From Candidatus Nitrosocosmicus sp. (GTDB lineage Archaea; Thermoproteota; Nitrososphaeria; Nitrososphaerales; Nitrososphaeraceae): a stretch of DNA of 15,488 nt. The translations under genes were made by a program, and so were the position numbers. The notes beneath the pieces were generated by a model. It saw only the letters and a program-made list of their open reading frames with translations. It made no database searches and was not told the origin of the DNA. Positions 1-8,804 of this stretch are shown here, piece by piece; positions within the stretch are counted from its first letter, which is position 1; each line of letters opens with the position of its first letter. Location: positions 1 through 15,488 of the forward strand of contig JAKDMR010000017.1 of NCBI GenBank assembly GCA_030452275.1. The letters run 5' to 3'.

Positions 1-106
1 TTCTATGTAGACCAAATGGGTAGTAAGGACATTTGTCAAAATTTTTATATTAATAATTAAAAAAAAGACAACTACAATTCATTCTAATTAACTACAAAAA
101 GGTTTA

Positions 107-115
107 TTTTTTTTT
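107..115 (+). terminator. T9 run upstream of cdvC, possible end of an off-window transcript
   Basis: An uninterrupted run of nine T lies in an extremely AT-rich stretch, 74 nt before the cdvC start. Archaeal transcription commonly stops at such U-tracts without a strong hairpin. No gene that it would terminate is visible inside the window, so this is a weak call. The rest of positions 1-188 shows nothing else beyond a possible TATA-like element at 161-170. Confidence 0.25.
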
Positions 116-188
116 ATTCTTTTGATTAAAACTATTTACTTCATATCCTATCAAACAAATTAGAAATATAACATGAGAACATAATACT

Positions 189-1484
<1,296 letters not shown>

Positions 1485-1490
<6 letters not shown>

Positions 1491-2018
1491 TCCCATCTTA
1501 AATCTATCAATTCCTTCATTAATTATCCGCTCAGCCACTTTACTATTTTCCCAGCCGGTGACTTTTACAAACTTGTCTTTTTCTAATTCCTTGTAGTGCT
1601 CAAAAAAGTGCTTTATTTTATCCAAAGCTGGACTGCCTAATTGATCTATTTCATTGTACCTGGAATAATCAAAATCGATTTTTTCATGAGGCACGGCTAT
1701 GATTTTAGAGTCCTTTCCTTCTTCGTCCTCCATGATTAAGACACCAATCGGCCTGGATTTGACTACTGAAAGGGGAGAAAATTGATCGTTACTCAATACC
1801 AGGATATCTATTGGGTCCCCATCTTCTTCCTTAGTTTGGGGGATAAATCCGTAATTAAATGGGTATACCATTGAAGTATGTAGCTTTCTGTCTACAAATA
1901 AAATTCCAGTTTCTTCATCCAATTCATACTTAATGTTACTGTTTTTAGGAATTTCAACAACTACATAAATGTCACCAGGTGGTTTCTTTCCTGCTCCAAT
2001 TTGATTAAATTTATTCAC
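1485..2018 (-). CDS. ppa: Family I soluble inorganic pyrophosphatase
   Basis: This cytoplasmic enzyme hydrolyses PPi to two phosphates, pulling forward aminoacylation, DNA/RNA synthesis and other PPi-releasing reactions. The 177 aa length is normal for the single-domain family I enzyme. The signature DGDPID is at 66-71. The full set of metal and phosphate ligands can be placed by alignment to the E. coli enzyme: E22, K30, E32, R44, Y56, D66, D68, D71, D98, D103, K105, Y142 and K143. All are intact, so the enzyme should be active. The ATG at 2018 sits about 33 nt below a clear TATA box, giving a very short leader. The gene converges on cdvC with a 6 bp overlap at the stops, so read-through or antisense at the two 3' ends is possible. 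Confidence 0.97.
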
Positions 2019-2024
2019 AATAAG

Positions 2025-2040
2025 AGATTTTTACAATTTT
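2025..2040. repeat. 16-bp direct repeat, copy 1
   Basis: AGATTTTTACAATTTT occurs here and again, identically, at 2095-2110 (70 bp apart). This copy covers the predicted transcription start of the pyrophosphatase gene. It is AT-rich, so chance or a small duplication remain possible, but it could also be a pair of regulator sites in the divergent ppa/ileS intergenic region. Confidence 0.5.
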
Positions 2041-2050
2041 AATATAATTC

Positions 2051-2059
2051 TATTTATAA
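2051..2059 (-). promoter_or_regulatory. TATA box of the pyrophosphatase gene
   Basis: Read on the minus strand this is TTATAAATA, a near-consensus archaeal TATA element centred about 37 nt upstream of the ATG at 2018. Initiation about 25 nt downstream would fall near 2028-2030, leaving a leader of roughly 10 nt. Confidence 0.6.
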
Positions 2060-2094
2060 GAGGATCTGCATCCAAGTACTTCTAATCAAGAACA

Positions 2095-2110
2095 AGATTT
2101 TTACAATTTT
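2095..2110. repeat. 16-bp direct repeat, copy 2
   Basis: This is the second exact copy of AGATTTTTACAATTTT, on the ileS side of the ppa TATA box. The flanking bases differ from copy 1 on both sides, so the identity stops at 16 bp. Confidence 0.5.
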
Positions 2111-2122
2111 CTGTCATTGTTG

Positions 2123-2163
2123 AGTTTCGCCTGGATGTGCAAGGATCATACAAAAGCGAAACT
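2123..2163. repeat. Inverted repeat with perfect 8-bp arms between ppa and ileS
   Basis: AGTTTCGC (2123-2130) and GCGAAACT (2156-2163) are exact reverse complements around a 25-nt spacer. It lies 140-180 bp upstream of the ileS start and 105-145 bp upstream of ppa on the other strand. It could fold in an RNA or bind a dimeric protein; nothing identifies its role. Confidence 0.4.
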
Positions 2164-2262
2164 AAATTAGTCGTCAATCGAATCATCAAATCATCTCATC
2201 CTCTGGCGCTTAAATCGAGTTGTGGTTATTGTACCTCGAAAAGTATGTTTGAATGTTTTCCA

Positions 2263-2271
2263 AAAATATAA
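2263..2271 (+). promoter_or_regulatory. Probable TATA box of ileS
   Basis: AAAATATAA is centred about 36 nt upstream of the ATG at 2303, placing initiation near 2290-2293. It lies inside the longer open frame that begins at the GTG at 2222. This is the main argument for starting IleRS at 2303. Confidence 0.45.
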
Positions 2272-2302
2272 GAATGGATGGACATTTGATTTTCAATATA
2301 GT

Positions 2303-5300
2303 ATGAAATTGGGGGATAAATTTGAGCTAAAGACAATTGAAAATCAGGTTAGAGTATATTATGATGATCCCGCAATAAAAACAAACATTAAAGAATATCT
2401 TAGAGACTCTAAAAATTTTAAAAAGACGATAGGCTACGTAGAGGGGCCGCCTACGATGAATGGGGAACCACACTTGGGCCATATTAGGGGTAGGATAATT
2501 AAGGATCTATGGTTCAGAAAATCTACCATAGAAAAAAAGAAAATGGAGTTTCAACCTGGTTGGGATTCTCAAGGTTTGCCAGTGGAACTTCAAGCAGAAA
2601 AGATTCTAGGCCTAACCGGTAACAAATCTGAAAATCTTCGAAAGGTTGGAATCAGGAAGATTGTCGAAACATGTAAAGCATTAATTCTTGAATATAACAA
2701 AAAATGGGTAGAAGTAGATAATTTAATTGGGATGTCTTTCGATTATGATAAGGGCTACTGGACCTATACTGATACATATATTGAAAGAGAATGGAAATAC
2801 ATTAGCAAGGCACTAGAGGACGGGGTATTGAAGGAATGGTTTCGAGTTGTAGCATATTGTCCTTCTTGTCAAACTTCGTTAAGTAATGCTGAAATCAATC
2901 AAAGTTATGAGCAGGTCGAAGATCCTTCATTCTATTATAAGGTAAAACTAAAAGAATCAGAAACTTTCCTAGTGGTATGGACTACCATGCCTTTTACATT
3001 AATTACCGACGAATTGGTGGGTGTAAATCCAGAGGCTCGATATTTAGTCATAAAGATTTATTTCAAAGACAAACATGAAAAATGGATTGTTTCTGAAAAT
3101 AGGGTTGAAGAATTAATGGCCGATTTGAAGGTTGAAAATTATCAGGTAGTGGATACATTCTTGGGGATGAAATTAGAAGGCCAGCACTATATTCATCCCC
3201 TATTAGATAAGATACCGGGCTTGAGTAGTCTCGCATCCCAGGGAAAAATCCATTTTGTAGTCGCAGAAAATTTTGTGGATGTTACTACTGGTAGCGGAAT
3301 AGTCCACCTATCACCAGCCAATGGAGAAGAGGACTTTGAAATAGCAACTAGACGAAAAATACCAATCTTTGTACCCATTGATGACAAGGTGTTCTTTACT
3401 AAAGATGCAGGCAAATATGAAAATCAATTCGTAAGAGATGTAGACTCAATTGTTGTTAAAGACATGGAATTGACAAATTCGGTAGTAAAAATCGGCAAAC
3501 TAAATCATAAATATCCAACATGTTGGCGATCTCATCACAAGATAGTTTGGTTAGCAAGGAAGGAGTATTTCTACATGATTGATATTTTAGGAGACCAACC
3601 CATTGTTGCTGCCTCAAAAGTAAATTATTTTTATGAGCAACCGAAAAATAGGTTTCTTGAGATCATTAAGGAAAAGGTTCCCTGGTGTATATCGAGGGAG
3701 CGAGTATGGGGTACACCACTTCCAATTTGGAAATGTACTAAATGTTCTTTTATGGAAGGATTGTTTTCAAGGGAAGCAATTATTGCGAGAGCCTCTTATT
3801 TACCGGATGGAGAAACCTTTGAATTGCACAGGCCCTGGATAGATGAAATATTAATTAATTGTCCCAAATGTCAAAGTAAAATGAAAAGAGAACTATTTGT
3901 TTTAGATACCTGGCATAATAGCGGTAGTGCCCCTTATTCATCACTTTCTGATGCAGAATATGATACATTAATTCCAGCTGAATTTTTGACAGAGGGGATT
4001 GACCAAACCCGTGGATGGGCATATACCTTATTGATGTTAAATGTTATCTTCAAGAAAAGTCCTCAATCTCCATATCAATCATTCTTGTTCACAGGTCATG
4101 TCTTAGATGATAGAGGGAACAAGATGAGCAAAAGTCTGGGTAACGTTATAGATGCAAAATCTCTCTTAATCGACAATCCTGTGGATCTGGTAAGATTGTA
4201 CTTTATCTGGAAATCTTCTCCAATAGAGCCTTTGAATTTTAACATGAAAGAAATGTCTTCTAGGCCTCATCAGGTATTAAGCACACTTTTTTTCCTACAT
4301 ATCTATTATCAGCAAAATGCGTCCTATGATCAGTTCAATTTCAGTGATTGGTACTCAAGGTCCGGTTGGAAGGCAAACGACCTTTCATTGAGGAGTCAAG
4401 ACATTTGGATCTTAACAAAGCTAAAGGATCTAATCGACGAATACGCTCATTTGTTAAATAACTGTAGATTTCATGAAGCTTCTCACGCGATTGAAGACTT
4501 CATAATAAATTCATTGAGTCAAACCTATGTCCCCTTAATAAGATATGATCTTTGGAGCGATGATCTGGATAACCAGAAAAGGCGATTTACTGTATACAGA
4601 ATCTTATCTCGCTGTCTATTGACGATTGATATAATACTTCATCCTATTTGCCCATTTTTTACGGAATACCTGTATCAATCATGTTTTAAGCAGTTTGATT
4701 CGATTCTGATGGAAAATTTGCCCATCGGTGAAGAATTAGCTTTGATATCTAATAAAAAAGTTGAAGGAGCATTTGATAAGATTAAGGAGATATCATCGCT
4801 ATCATTTTCATTGAGAAACCGACACAAACTGAAAAGGAGGTGGCCGCTGGAGTCAGCTATGATTTACGTCGATGAAATTGAATTTCTAAAAGTGGGGGGA
4901 ATAAAAGAATTGTTAAAAGAACAAATGAACGTTGAAAATATTGAGGTCATCGAGCTCAAGACAAATAATGTTGTTGAAAAAATAGTAAACTTAATGAATT
5001 CTAAAGCCCCAATAATCCCATCAATTACCATAAACAGAAAAAGTGTAGCCAAGATCGTTAAAGGTGATATCGGCATATTAATTGACAAGTTTGAATGTGA
5101 AGATAAAATCCGAATACTAAGACAGCTCCAGGAGAATGGGTTTTATCATTTCGATTATTCACCAAATAAATCAATAGATTTGAATATTACAGACATGGAT
5201 TTTGCATTTGTACCAACTAGCGGTATTGTAATAGGAGAGAAAGAAAATACAGTTCTCCTGCTTAATACTTCTAGAAACGAGGAATTAGTGGTAAAAGGTC

Positions 5301-5551
5301 TGGTTAAGGACTTGGCTCGAAACATTCAGCAGCTTCGAAAAGAATTGGGGTATTCACCTACCCAAATATTGGATACAGCATATATTTCCAATTTTTCTCC
5401 AGAGGAAATTACAAAATTACGTGATTTCGAAATAGATCTGCAGAACTTGGTCCGAGTAAGCAAGATTGAATTTTCAGAAAAAACCAATGGAGATAAGGGA
5501 TCTAAAAAGATAGAATTGGATGGCAGAGAAATTTCAATTTACATACTATAA
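2303..5551 (+). CDS. ileS: Isoleucyl-tRNA synthetase (class I, editing type)
   Basis: The enzyme attaches isoleucine to tRNA-Ile and hydrolyses mischarged valine. With the ATG at 2303 it has 1082 aa, normal for archaeal IleRS. The HIGH motif is HLGH (57-60) and KMSKS is at 607-611. The CP1 editing domain contains TTMPFTL (227-233). Zinc-binding pairs are CPSC (186/189), CTKC (478/481) and CPKC (520/523). The C-terminal half has the all-helical anticodon-binding fold (around NNCRFHEASHAIEDF) followed by the extra C-terminal region typical of archaeal and eukaryotic forms. The frame is open back to a GTG at 2222, adding 27 residues. I reject that start because the added segment does not look like IleRS and a TATA-like box lies within it. 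It is monocistronic, with long gaps on both sides. Confidence 0.96.
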   Translation: MKLGDKFELKTIENQVRVYYDDPAIKTNIKEYLRDSKNFKKTIGYVEGPPTMNGEPHLGHIRGRIIKDLWFRKSTIEKKKMEFQPGWDSQGLPVELQAEKILGLTGNKSENLRKVGIRKIVETCKALILEYNKKWVEVDNLIGMSFDYDKGYWTYTDTYIEREWKYISKALEDGVLKEWFRVVAYCPSCQTSLSNAEINQSYEQVEDPSFYYKVKLKESETFLVVWTTMPFTLITDELVGVNPEARYLVIKIYFKDKHEKWIVSENRVEELMADLKVENYQVVDTFLGMKLEGQHYIHPLLDKIPGLSSLASQGKIHFVVAENFVDVTTGSGIVHLSPANGEEDFEIATRRKIPIFVPIDDKVFFTKDAGKYENQFVRDVDSIVVKDMELTNSVVKIGKLNHKYPTCWRSHHKIVWLARKEYFYMIDILGDQPIVAASKVNYFYEQPKNRFLEIIKEKVPWCISRERVWGTPLPIWKCTKCSFMEGLFSREAIIARASYLPDGETFELHRPWIDEILINCPKCQSKMKRELFVLDTWHNSGSAPYSSLSDAEYDTLIPAEFLTEGIDQTRGWAYTLLMLNVIFKKSPQSPYQSFLFTGHVLDDRGNKMSKSLGNVIDAKSLLIDNPVDLVRLYFIWKSSPIEPLNFNMKEMSSRPHQVLSTLFFLHIYYQQNASYDQFNFSDWYSRSGWKANDLSLRSQDIWILTKLKDLIDEYAHLLNNCRFHEASHAIEDFIINSLSQTYVPLIRYDLWSDDLDNQKRRFTVYRILSRCLLTIDIILHPICPFFTEYLYQSCFKQFDSILMENLPIGEELALISNKKVEGAFDKIKEISSLSFSLRNRHKLKRRWPLESAMIYVDEIEFLKVGGIKELLKEQMNVENIEVIELKTNNVVEKIVNLMNSKAPIIPSITINRKSVAKIVKGDIGILIDKFECEDKIRILRQLQENGFYHFDYSPNKSIDLNITDMDFAFVPTSGIVIGEKENTVLLLNTSRNEELVVKGLVKDLARNIQQLRKELGYSPTQILDTAYISNFSPEEITKLRDFEIDLQNLVRVSKIEFSEKTNGDKGSKKIELDGREISIYIL

Positions 5552-5995
5552 TTTCATAGTTAGTGTATATCGCAAGAGTAAACTACTGGATTACTGCAGA
5601 AATGTTATGTGGAAAAAAAACATATACCTTTAGTTTCAAAATAGAAATTTTTCTCCTTTATCCTGATCTCATGGCCTGAATCACCTTTTTTGACCAAGTA
5701 GGAGTGAACTAAGAATTCATCTAATTATTATGTCCTATCCGGATTTAAAGATTTATGCGAACAATCGTAAAAAGCAGGTCAGTAATATTTAAGAGAGAGA
5801 ATGAGTCAAGTCTGAAAAGCTCACAGGAAGGGGCTGTAAACACGATTGAATGAATTTCTTATTTCTGTCTGGGATACTTTTTAAGTGTTTGAAAAATAGT
5901 TGGCTATGGTGTGTAAAGATTATTAGTTAAAAGTCAAATGTAATGATCTTTAATGTAGATAAATTCTTTTAATTGAACAAGATTGCTTGAAAAAG
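5552..5995. other. About 440 bp with no supported gene
   Basis: No frame on either strand holds a convincing coding region. A T6 run at 5686-5691 might terminate ileS. A 20-codon ATG frame at 5730-5792 is too short to believe. I looked for C/D-box motifs and tRNA-like folds and found none that fit. The last part (about 5957-5965, GATAAATTC) may serve as promoter for the next gene. Confidence 0.5.
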
Positions 5996-6349
5996 ATGCG
6001 GAAACTGCAGGAAAGTAAACAAATGTCCTTTGAAGATTGTCTAATTGACAATTTCAGAGAGAAGTTGATGGACCTTTCTCAGACCGTAGCTGAAACAGGC
6101 AAGCCCGTAATACTATACACTACACTACTTGATGAAGTAAGCGATTATGGAGAACAAGAACTTGCAATCGTAAATGAAGATTTCGTCGTGATCCAAGTTA
6201 TAACTTTTGGAGGCTATGTTCCAATTGCAATCCAGCATCAGAGAGTATTTACATTCGATGAATTCTCTACCTGGATTTATAAAAGGAGCAATAATCTATT
6301 TATCCAATGCTTTGGGACGCTCGATGATTCATTGATATCCATCCACTAG
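5996..6349 (+). CDS. Conserved-looking hypothetical protein, about 117 aa
   Basis: I do not recognise this protein. The frame can start at TTG 5987 (120 aa), ATG 5996 (117 aa) or ATG 6023 (108 aa). I chose 5996 because it is the first ATG and a TATA-like GATAAATTC lies about 35 nt upstream. The product has a short basic N-terminus, an amphipathic helical stretch (FREKLMDLSQTVAETG) and then alternating hydrophobic segments (VILYTTLL, LAIVNEDFVVIQVITF, GYVPIAI) that suggest a small alpha/beta domain. It has no signal peptide, no membrane span and no metal-binding motif, and is probably cytoplasmic. It stands alone between two large non-coding gaps, so context gives no hint of function. Codon use resembles its neighbours. 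Confidence 0.7.
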   Translation: MRKLQESKQMSFEDCLIDNFREKLMDLSQTVAETGKPVILYTTLLDEVSDYGEQELAIVNEDFVVIQVITFGGYVPIAIQHQRVFTFDEFSTWIYKRSNNLFIQCFGTLDDSLISIH

Positions 6350-6462
6350 CATTATTTTGTAAATCATATGATTCTAATTTATTGCGATTTACAAGTTTCT
6401 AATATGGACCTCATTTCATTAGGAATTGTTTACCGAGGTCAATGGTCTAATATGAACACCGT

Positions 6463-6476
6463 TTATTTTTAAATAA
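6463..6476. promoter_or_regulatory. Palindromic TATA region of the cupin gene
   Basis: TTATTTTTAAATAA is a palindrome with 6-bp arms and a 2-bp centre, located 27-40 nt upstream of the cupin ATG. This is where the TATA box of a short-leader transcript is expected. The symmetry may simply reflect AT richness. Confidence 0.4.
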
Positions 6477-6502
6477 CATGATATCAATTACTATCTATAA
6501 AC

Positions 6503-6847
6503 ATGATTGAGGTTTATGAGGAGAATAGGCCCTGGGGGAAATTTGAAAAATTTGTTGAAAATGAAAAATGCACTGTCAAGTTATTACATTTGAATCCACA
6601 TTCTCAAACCAGTTTACAGTATCATCATAAGAGAGAAGAATGGTGGAAAGTTCTAAAGGGCTCCATTTCTGTGGAACTCGATGATAATAAAAGTATTCTT
6701 CAGGAAAACGACGTGATTTTCATTAATAGAGGTTCAAAGCACAGGGTTAAGAATTTGCAATTCCCGTCTACCATTTTGGAAATTTCCATGGGCGAATTTG
6801 ATGAATCCGACATAGTTCGGTTAGAGGATGCTTATAATAGAAAATAG
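6503..6847 (+). CDS. Single-domain cupin, mannose-6-phosphate isomerase type II-like
   Basis: The 114 aa protein consists of one cupin barrel. It matches the C-terminal isomerase domain of bifunctional ManC/AlgA-type enzymes (COG0662-like), including RPWGKFEKF (9-17), the first cupin motif with metal ligands Q39, H41 and E46, the second motif with H80 (GSKHRV), and the diagnostic end DIVRLEDAYNR. In the family this domain interconverts mannose-6-phosphate and fructose-6-phosphate using a bound divalent metal. Stand-alone versions exist in archaea and may isomerise M6P for GDP-mannose and surface glycan synthesis, or act on other sugar phosphates. No nucleotidyltransferase partner is adjacent. 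The fold call is firm; the exact substrate is inferred. Confidence 0.85.
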   Translation: MIEVYEENRPWGKFEKFVENEKCTVKLLHLNPHSQTSLQYHHKREEWWKVLKGSISVELDDNKSILQENDVIFINRGSKHRVKNLQFPSTILEISMGEFDESDIVRLEDAYNRK

Positions 6848-7086
6848 AGAGGACATAATGAATAATCCCTAACTTTTCATCCTATCAATTTTGACCGGCA
6901 TTGGCCCCCTTATTTCATGATAGGTCGTTATTATGATCGTAGAGCTGTTCTCTACCAATTCATAATATGGGTTATGAGTTGTCTTATCAATTCAGATTCG
7001 CAGATCCCGGGACGACACATGAATGTTTTTGTTGGGTTAATGGTTCTCTGATCTGTTCTATAACCGTAAAATATGATTTCAAAACG

Positions 7087-7100
7087 TTATTAAAAATAAG
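7087..7100 (+). promoter_or_regulatory. Probable promoter of the aEF1A-S10 operon
   Basis: TTATTAAAAATAAG provides a TATA-like core about 49 nt upstream of the aEF1A ATG, giving a predicted leader of around 24 nt, longer than for most genes here. It is supported only by composition and spacing. Confidence 0.4.
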
Positions 7101-7142
7101 ATAGCGAAATACAAATAAACCCCTGAATGATTTTTATCTTTT

Positions 7143-8456
7143 ATGAGCGCAAGCAAAAAACCACATATGAATTTGGTGGTTACAGGACATGTCGATAATG
7201 GTAAATCAACCACTGTTGGTCATTTAATGGTCGATTTAGGTGTTATAGATCAAAGGACAATTGATTCTTTTGCAAAAGAGTCAGAAGCAACTGGAAAGGG
7301 TGATACCTTCAAGTATGCATGGGTTTTGGACAGCATAAAAGATGAGCGAGAAAGGGGTATCACCATTGATTTGGCATTTCAAAAATTTGAAACCCCTAAA
7401 TTCTTCTATACATTGATTGATGCACCAGGACACAGAGATTTTATCAAGAATATGATCACTGGGGCTTCTGAAGCTGATGCGTCAATTCTAGTAGTTTCAG
7501 TAAAGCCAGGAGAAACAGAAGCTGCCACAGAACCAGGTGGTCAGGCTAGAGAACATGCCTTCTTGTCCAGAACACTGGGTGTAGGTCAAATAGTAGTCGC
7601 CTTAAACAAAATGGATGATGTTAATTATGCAGAGGCTCGATTTAATGAGGTAAAAGAAATTGTTGAGAAAATGTTGAAAATGGTAGGCTATAATACAGCT
7701 AAAGTAAACTTCATCCCAGTTTCTGCATGGAAGGGAGACAATCTTGTAAAAAAATCTGAAAATATGGCCTGGTACAAGGGATCCACGCTAGCAGAGGCGT
7801 TAGATTCTTTTACACCTCCTGAAAAACCTATCAATAAACCATTGCGTATTCCGGTTCAAGATGTTTATACGATAACGGGTGTTGGAACAGTCCCTGTTGG
7901 ACGAGTAGAGACGGGTAAAATGAAAACAAATGAGAAGGTTATTGTGATGCCTTCAGGTGTCCCTGGTGAGATAAAGTCTATAGAAACTCATCACACTCAG
8001 ATGGATTATGCCGAAGCTGGAGATAATATTGGATTTAATTTGCGAGGTGTGGATAAAAAGGCCATACATAGAGGGGACATAATAGGGAATATTGACAACC
8101 CCCCAAGCGTAGCTAAAGAGTTTGAAGCCCAAATTATTGTAATTCACCACCCTACAGCAATGGCACCAGGTTATACACCTGTATTGCATGCTCATACAGC
8201 TCAAGTTGCAGCCACAATATCAGAATTTGTAGCCAAGATTGATCCTAAAACTGGTGGGATTGTGGAAGAAAAGCCAAAGTTTTTGAAAACAGGAGATGCT
8301 GCAATAGTAAAAATCAGGCCCGTAAGGCCATTGGCAATAGAGACCTTTAAGGAATTCCCTGAAATTGGGAGATTTGCGTTAAGGGACATGGGAACAACTA
8401 TTGCAGCAGGAATCGTAAAGAACATTACAGAAAAACACGATCCAAACAAGAAATAA
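7143..8456 (+). CDS. tuf: Translation elongation factor 1-alpha (aEF1A, EF-Tu homologue)
   Basis: This GTPase delivers aminoacyl-tRNA to the ribosomal A site. The 437 aa length and three-domain layout fit the archaeal family. G1 is GHVDNGKS (15-22), the switch I threonine is in RGITID (T74), G3 is DAPGH (93-97), G4 is NKMD (155-158) and G5 is SAW (194-196). Domains 2 and 3 follow (VPVGRVETG..., then a C-terminal RFALRDMGTT barrel). G1 has Asn at residue 19 where most EF1A/EF-Tu proteins have His; I believe other thaumarchaeal sequences share this, so it looks lineage-specific and not a defect. It is followed after 10 bp by the S10 gene, the usual archaeal pair, so the two are very likely co-transcribed. 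Confidence 0.98.
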   Translation: MSASKKPHMNLVVTGHVDNGKSTTVGHLMVDLGVIDQRTIDSFAKESEATGKGDTFKYAWVLDSIKDERERGITIDLAFQKFETPKFFYTLIDAPGHRDFIKNMITGASEADASILVVSVKPGETEAATEPGGQAREHAFLSRTLGVGQIVVALNKMDDVNYAEARFNEVKEIVEKMLKMVGYNTAKVNFIPVSAWKGDNLVKKSENMAWYKGSTLAEALDSFTPPEKPINKPLRIPVQDVYTITGVGTVPVGRVETGKMKTNEKVIVMPSGVPGEIKSIETHHTQMDYAEAGDNIGFNLRGVDKKAIHRGDIIGNIDNPPSVAKEFEAQIIVIHHPTAMAPGYTPVLHAHTAQVAATISEFVAKIDPKTGGIVEEKPKFLKTGDAAIVKIRPVRPLAIETFKEFPEIGRFALRDMGTTIAAGIVKNITEKHDPNKK

Positions 8457-8466
8457 GTGACGATAA

Positions 8467-8778
8467 ATGCCTCAAGAAGCTAGAATCAAACTCACAAGCA
8501 CAAACTTATTGACTTTGGAAAGTGTATGTACCGAAATTAAGGATATGGGGGAGAAAAACGGAATACGTCTAAAAGGACCTCACCCATTACCTACAAAAAA
8601 GATGCGGGTCGTTACCCGCAAGTCTCCGTGCGGACAAGGAACTAATACTTGGGATAAGTATGAGTTGAGAGTCCATAGACGTGTAATTGACTTGGGGGCA
8701 GATGACAGATCGATTAGACAATTAATGCGTCTAAAGATCCCCGAGGATGTTTATATTGAGGTATCTTTAACTCAATAA
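8467..8778 (+). CDS. rpsJ: 30S ribosomal protein S10 (uS10)
   Basis: The 103 aa protein is a component of the small-subunit head. The family signature is clear in NGIRLKGPHPLPTK (31-44), followed by the conserved basic RVVTRKSPCGQGTNTWDKYELRVHRR stretch spanning 47-72 and the C-terminal strand around VYIEVSLTQ. The length is typical of archaeal S10. It lies 10 bp downstream of aEF1A with no promoter between them, so it is the second gene of that operon. A T-rich stretch begins directly after its stop, and only 4 bp separate it from the convergent DHH gene. Confidence 0.98.
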   Translation: MPQEARIKLTSTNLLTLESVCTEIKDMGEKNGIRLKGPHPLPTKKMRVVTRKSPCGQGTNTWDKYELRVHRRVIDLGADDRSIRQLMRLKIPEDVYIEVSLTQ

Positions 8779-8804
8779 GTTTTTATATTCTTTTTTCTTT
8801 TTTT
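8779..8804 (+). terminator. T-rich terminator of the aEF1A-S10 operon, inside the DHH gene 3' end
   Basis: Starting right after the S10 stop there are T5, T6 and T7 runs broken only by a few other bases (A and C). This is a typical archaeal U-tract terminator. On the other strand the same bases encode the Lys-rich tail (KKEKRI) and stop of the DHH protein. Confidence 0.55.

Noticed and set aside
1..60. Open frame running in from the left edge and ending at TAA 58-60 (19 codons), possibly the C-terminus of an upstream gene.
   Set aside because: It is too short and AT-rich to distinguish from chance, and no motif is recognisable.
2166..2215. Minus-strand C-box-like TGATGA motifs suggesting a C/D-box sRNA.
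   Set aside because: No matching CTGA D box occurs within a suitable distance.
2222..2302. 27-residue N-terminal extension of IleRS from GTG 2222.
   Set aside because: It does not resemble IleRS N-termini and overlaps the likely TATA box; ATG 2303 gives a normal length.
5730..5792. ATG-started 20-codon frame in the gap after ileS.
   Set aside because: It is too short, has no motif, and no promoter is convincingly placed.
6967..7104. 45-codon plus-strand frame upstream of aEF1A.
   Set aside because: It covers the aEF1A promoter region, has no family features and is within chance length for this composition.
7953..8449. Two long minus-strand open frames within aEF1A.
   Set aside because: They are shadows of a highly conserved gene, with no coding signatures of their own.
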